The position numbers were made by a program, and so were the translations under genes. A stretch of 64,000 bases of DNA, taken from positions 452,382-516,381 of the forward strand of contig NZ_JAODIW010000008.1 of assembly GCF_026586625.1 (NCBI RefSeq), written 5' to 3'. Origin of the DNA: Halobium salinum. Its GTDB lineage: Archaea > Halobacteriota > Halobacteria > Halobacteriales > Haloferacaceae. Shown here one piece after another: positions 61,994-64,000 of this stretch; position 1 is the first letter of the stretch; every line of letters starts with the position of its first letter. Below the pieces are notes generated by a model. That model did no database searches. It was not told where the DNA came from and saw only the letters and a list, made by a program, of their open reading frames with translations.

Positions 61994-63274
61994 ATGCTTC
62001 CCTCGCCGCTCGAGGCGGTCGCCGAATGGATACTCGTCGCGGTGCGATTCGTCGGCGGCGTCGGCTCGGTGACGCTGGCGGCCGCCCTCGTCTACCTCGT
62101 GCGCGACGCCTACGCCGACCGGCGCGACGCCGAGGCCGCACGCGAGCGGGGACTCGAACTGCAGGAGCGACAGACGAAGCTGTTGGCGGCGAGCCACGAG
62201 CCGGTCGTCCGCCGCGGGGCGTGGACCGAGCGGGCGCCGGACCAGCTGGCGGTCGAACTGACGAACCAGGGGTCGGGCGTCGCCCGCGACCTGCGGGTCA
62301 CCGTCGACCTCGACGCCCCGAACGACGCCTACGAGGTGGGCGCCGCGGAACTCCCGCTGTACCGCCTCGACGAGAACGGCGTGGTCGACACGCAGGAGGC
62401 CGACCTCCGGGCGGACGAGACGGCGACGTTCGTCGCCCCGCTCGCCGTCGACCTCGACTCGACCGGCGCGTTCTCCGGCTCGACCTGTCCGTTCTCGGCC
62501 GCGGTCGAGAAACTGCGCTACACCGGGACGCGTGAGGCGTCCGTCGACGTGACTGTCGAGTACGGGAACGTCCTCGACGAGCGGACCGACCGGAGCGTCC
62601 TCTCGGGGTCGTTCACGTTGGTCGAGGGGCTCGACTTCCCGGCCGCGATGCGCCTGCGGACCGACGACGAGACGGTCGCGCGCTCGGACGCCGACGACGG
62701 ACGCGACGCGCGGTTCTCGCGCTTCTCCCCCTCGCGACACATGAGCGGCGACGCGACGACGGTGCCGGAGGCGACGGTGTCGTACTTCACCGCCCCGGGA
62801 CCCGGCCCCGACGAGTACACCCTCCGGGTCGGCGTCGACCTCTCCGACGCCGACCTGGTGACGTTCACCCGCGGCGACCGCGTCGTCGCGAGCGTCGACA
62901 CCGGTACCGACGAGCCGGTGCCCGTCTGCGGCGGCGGGGCCGAGGAACCGGCGCTCGCCCACGGCGACCTGCTCCACGTCCACGCCGTCGTCGGCGGCAA
63001 CGAGGTGGAGATAGACTGCTTCGCCGCGCCGGACGCGGTGGCACTCCCCCCGAGGGTCGGCCACACCGACCCCCCGACCGCCGTGGAACGGGGTGAACCG
63101 GTGGACACCAGCACGAGCGCACGGGACGGCAGTGCACGCGCCGTCTCCGACCGGACCGAAGCGTCGAACGCCGTCGTCGGTACCCGGCCGACGGCGTCGG
63201 AGACGGTCCACGAACCGGCGGCCGAGTCGCGGGAGCGAGGAGAGGCGAAGGTCGAACCCCACACCGACGACTGA
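61994..63274 (+). CDS. Haloarchaeal membrane-anchored hypothetical protein
   Basis: A 426-residue protein with an N-terminal helix (AEWILVAVRFVGGVGSVTLAAALVYLV), a short charged coil (RDAEAARERGLELQERQTKLLA) and then a strand-rich domain (AVELTNQGSGVARDLRVTVDL, EASVDVTVEYGNVLDERTDRS, DEYTLRVGVDLSDADLVTFT). The C-terminal 60 residues are disordered and acidic. The pattern suggests a membrane-tethered beta-sandwich facing outward or inward. No function is recognised. The ATG at 61994 is chosen, and a GTG at 61979 would add five residues. Confidence 0.75.
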   Translation: MLPSPLEAVAEWILVAVRFVGGVGSVTLAAALVYLVRDAYADRRDAEAARERGLELQERQTKLLAASHEPVVRRGAWTERAPDQLAVELTNQGSGVARDLRVTVDLDAPNDAYEVGAAELPLYRLDENGVVDTQEADLRADETATFVAPLAVDLDSTGAFSGSTCPFSAAVEKLRYTGTREASVDVTVEYGNVLDERTDRSVLSGSFTLVEGLDFPAAMRLRTDDETVARSDADDGRDARFSRFSPSRHMSGDATTVPEATVSYFTAPGPGPDEYTLRVGVDLSDADLVTFTRGDRVVASVDTGTDEPVPVCGGGAEEPALAHGDLLHVHAVVGGNEVEIDCFAAPDAVALPPRVGHTDPPTAVERGEPVDTSTSARDGSARAVSDRTEASNAVVGTRPTASETVHEPAAESRERGEAKVEPHTDD

Positions 63275-63314
63275 CGGCCGGGGTCCGAAGCGCCGAAGCC
63301 CGAACTGTCGGTTC

Positions 63315-64000
63315 CTATCGTTCGACCACGTCGACCAACGGCTCGGCCGCGGTCATCCGGGCCAGCACCACCCGCGGTACGTCCGCCCGGGCGAGCACCT
63401 CGTCGGCGACCTCGCGGGCGACCGTCTCCAACTCCTCGTCGTCGACCATGTTGACGAGCGGAATCGCGGTCGCACCCTCGGGGACGGCCTTCAGCCCGCC
63501 GTGTTCGCTCGCGAGCACGCGCGCGACGTGTTCCGACCGAATCTCGCCGCCGGGTTCGAGTCCGGCGACTTCGGCGACCAGCTCGGGCCGGTGGACCCGC
63601 TCCTCGGTGAGCGACTCGCCGACGACCCGCGCGCTCGCGACCGGCACGACGGTGTCCGCGGCGTCGGGGATTCGAGGCTCGCGCTCGTTCGGCGCCTTCA
63701 GCCACCGCGTCCGCGCGCCGTCCGCTTTGACGAGCACCGGCCCGTCGTGGGCGGCCGCGAGGCGGTCGACCGTCGCCGGGCCGTAGCCGCGGTAGCGGTC
63801 CTCGCGCTCGCGCTCCGGGACGAGTCCGAGCGGGAAGTCCGCGGGGCCGGCGTCGTCGAGGGCGACGACCGGGTCGTCGGCGACGACCACCCGGGAGACC
63901 TGCTCGTCGAAGATGGGGATGCGGACCGTCGCGGTGACGACCGCCCGGTCGAGCCGCGATGCGAGGACGTACAGCGTCGTCTTCTTGCCCCCGGCGCCGA
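63315..64000 (-). CDS. yqeC: YqeC-like selenium/molybdenum-hydroxylase accessory protein (5' end outside the window)
   Basis: About 228 residues are visible and the start lies beyond 64000. The visible part opens with a P-loop-like GAGGKKTTLYVLASRL (near 63950-64000). It continues RAVVTATVRIPIFDEQ, VSRVVVADDPVVALDDAGPADFPLGLVPEREREDRYRGYGPATVDRLAAAH (described, about 63740-63910), VLVKADGARTRWLKAPNEREPRIP, TVVPVASARVVGESLTEERVHRPELVAEVAGL and VLASEHGGLKAVPEGATAIPLVNMVDD. This matches YqeC proteins, which accompany selenium-dependent molybdenum hydroxylases. The partner enzymes are not in the window. Confidence 0.8.
   Translation of the reverse strand, partial: GAGGKKTTLYVLASRLDRAVVTATVRIPIFDEQVSRVVVADDPVVALDDAGPADFPLGLVPEREREDRYRGYGPATVDRLAAAHDGPVLVKADGARTRWLKAPNEREPRIPDAADTVVPVASARVVGESLTEERVHRPELVAEVAGLEPGGEIRSEHVARVLASEHGGLKAVPEGATAIPLVNMVDDEELETVAREVADEVLARADVPRVVLARMTAAEPLVDVVER

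Overview
The window is chromosomal DNA of a halophilic archaeon (class Halobacteria). The evidence is very high GC with strong G/C preference at third codon positions, extremely acidic predicted proteins, leaderless genes with a TATA-like box about 25-30 bp before the start codon, twin-arginine lipoproteins, archaeal informational genes (L44e, S27e, aIF2-alpha, Nop10, Pth2, TruD, Orc1/Cdc6) and several haloarchaea-specific families. No insertion sequence, integrase or CRISPR array was found. I cannot name the genus.

Layout. 1-5921: a DUF1508 protein, shikimate dehydrogenase, an acidic helix-hairpin-helix protein, and an overlapping three-gene operon for chorismate amination and cleavage (pabB/trpE-like, pabA/trpG-like, pabC). 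5922-8511: two structured non-coding zones, one holding an intergenic repeat that recurs at about 18.8 kb, the other holding the initiator tRNA-Met gene followed by two palindromic units that contain its 3' end. A Rieske protein and an HTH membrane protein lie between them. 8512-12490: a GtrA/glycosyltransferase pair divergent from a large DUF2298 membrane protein. 13709-16118: the translation cluster rpl44e, rps27e, eif2a, nop10, then PAC2. 17066-18651: B12-binding subunit of methylmalonyl-CoA mutase with its MeaB chaperone. 18978-29948: metabolic and hypothetical genes (alpha/beta hydrolase, MazG-like, thiolase with DUF35 partner, SDR, methyltransferase, ThiR-like regulator with dCTP deaminase, DehI-like protein, Pth2). 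30224-34543: TruD behind an unusually long leader, then a tandem pair of paralogous membrane proteins with duplicated promoters.

34644-36677 is a replication origin: orc1/cdc6 with about 0.8 kb of non-coding DNA holding at least four inverted ORB-like repeats. Next are a regulator with a NarO/DmsR-type cysteine motif in front of a truncated globin, and two paralogous oligopeptide-type substrate-binding lipoproteins with no transporter partners in view. 46878-49957 encodes a possible signalling and positioning module: a receiver-GAF protein with no phosphoacceptor, a KaiC/RecA-like protein with no P-loop lysine, a MinD-type ATPase and a coupled acidic protein.

50399-64000 is themed on Mo/W enzymes and redox: a NuoF-like subunit, a NuoG/FdhA-type formate dehydrogenase with cysteine at the active site, a one-helix protein that may anchor it, catalase-peroxidase, an aldehyde:ferredoxin-oxidoreductase homologue lacking its [4Fe-4S] cysteines, MobA, and at the right edge a truncated YqeC-like gene. 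FdhA would need MobA-matured cofactor. The YqeC-like gene is notable because no selenoprotein is visible here.
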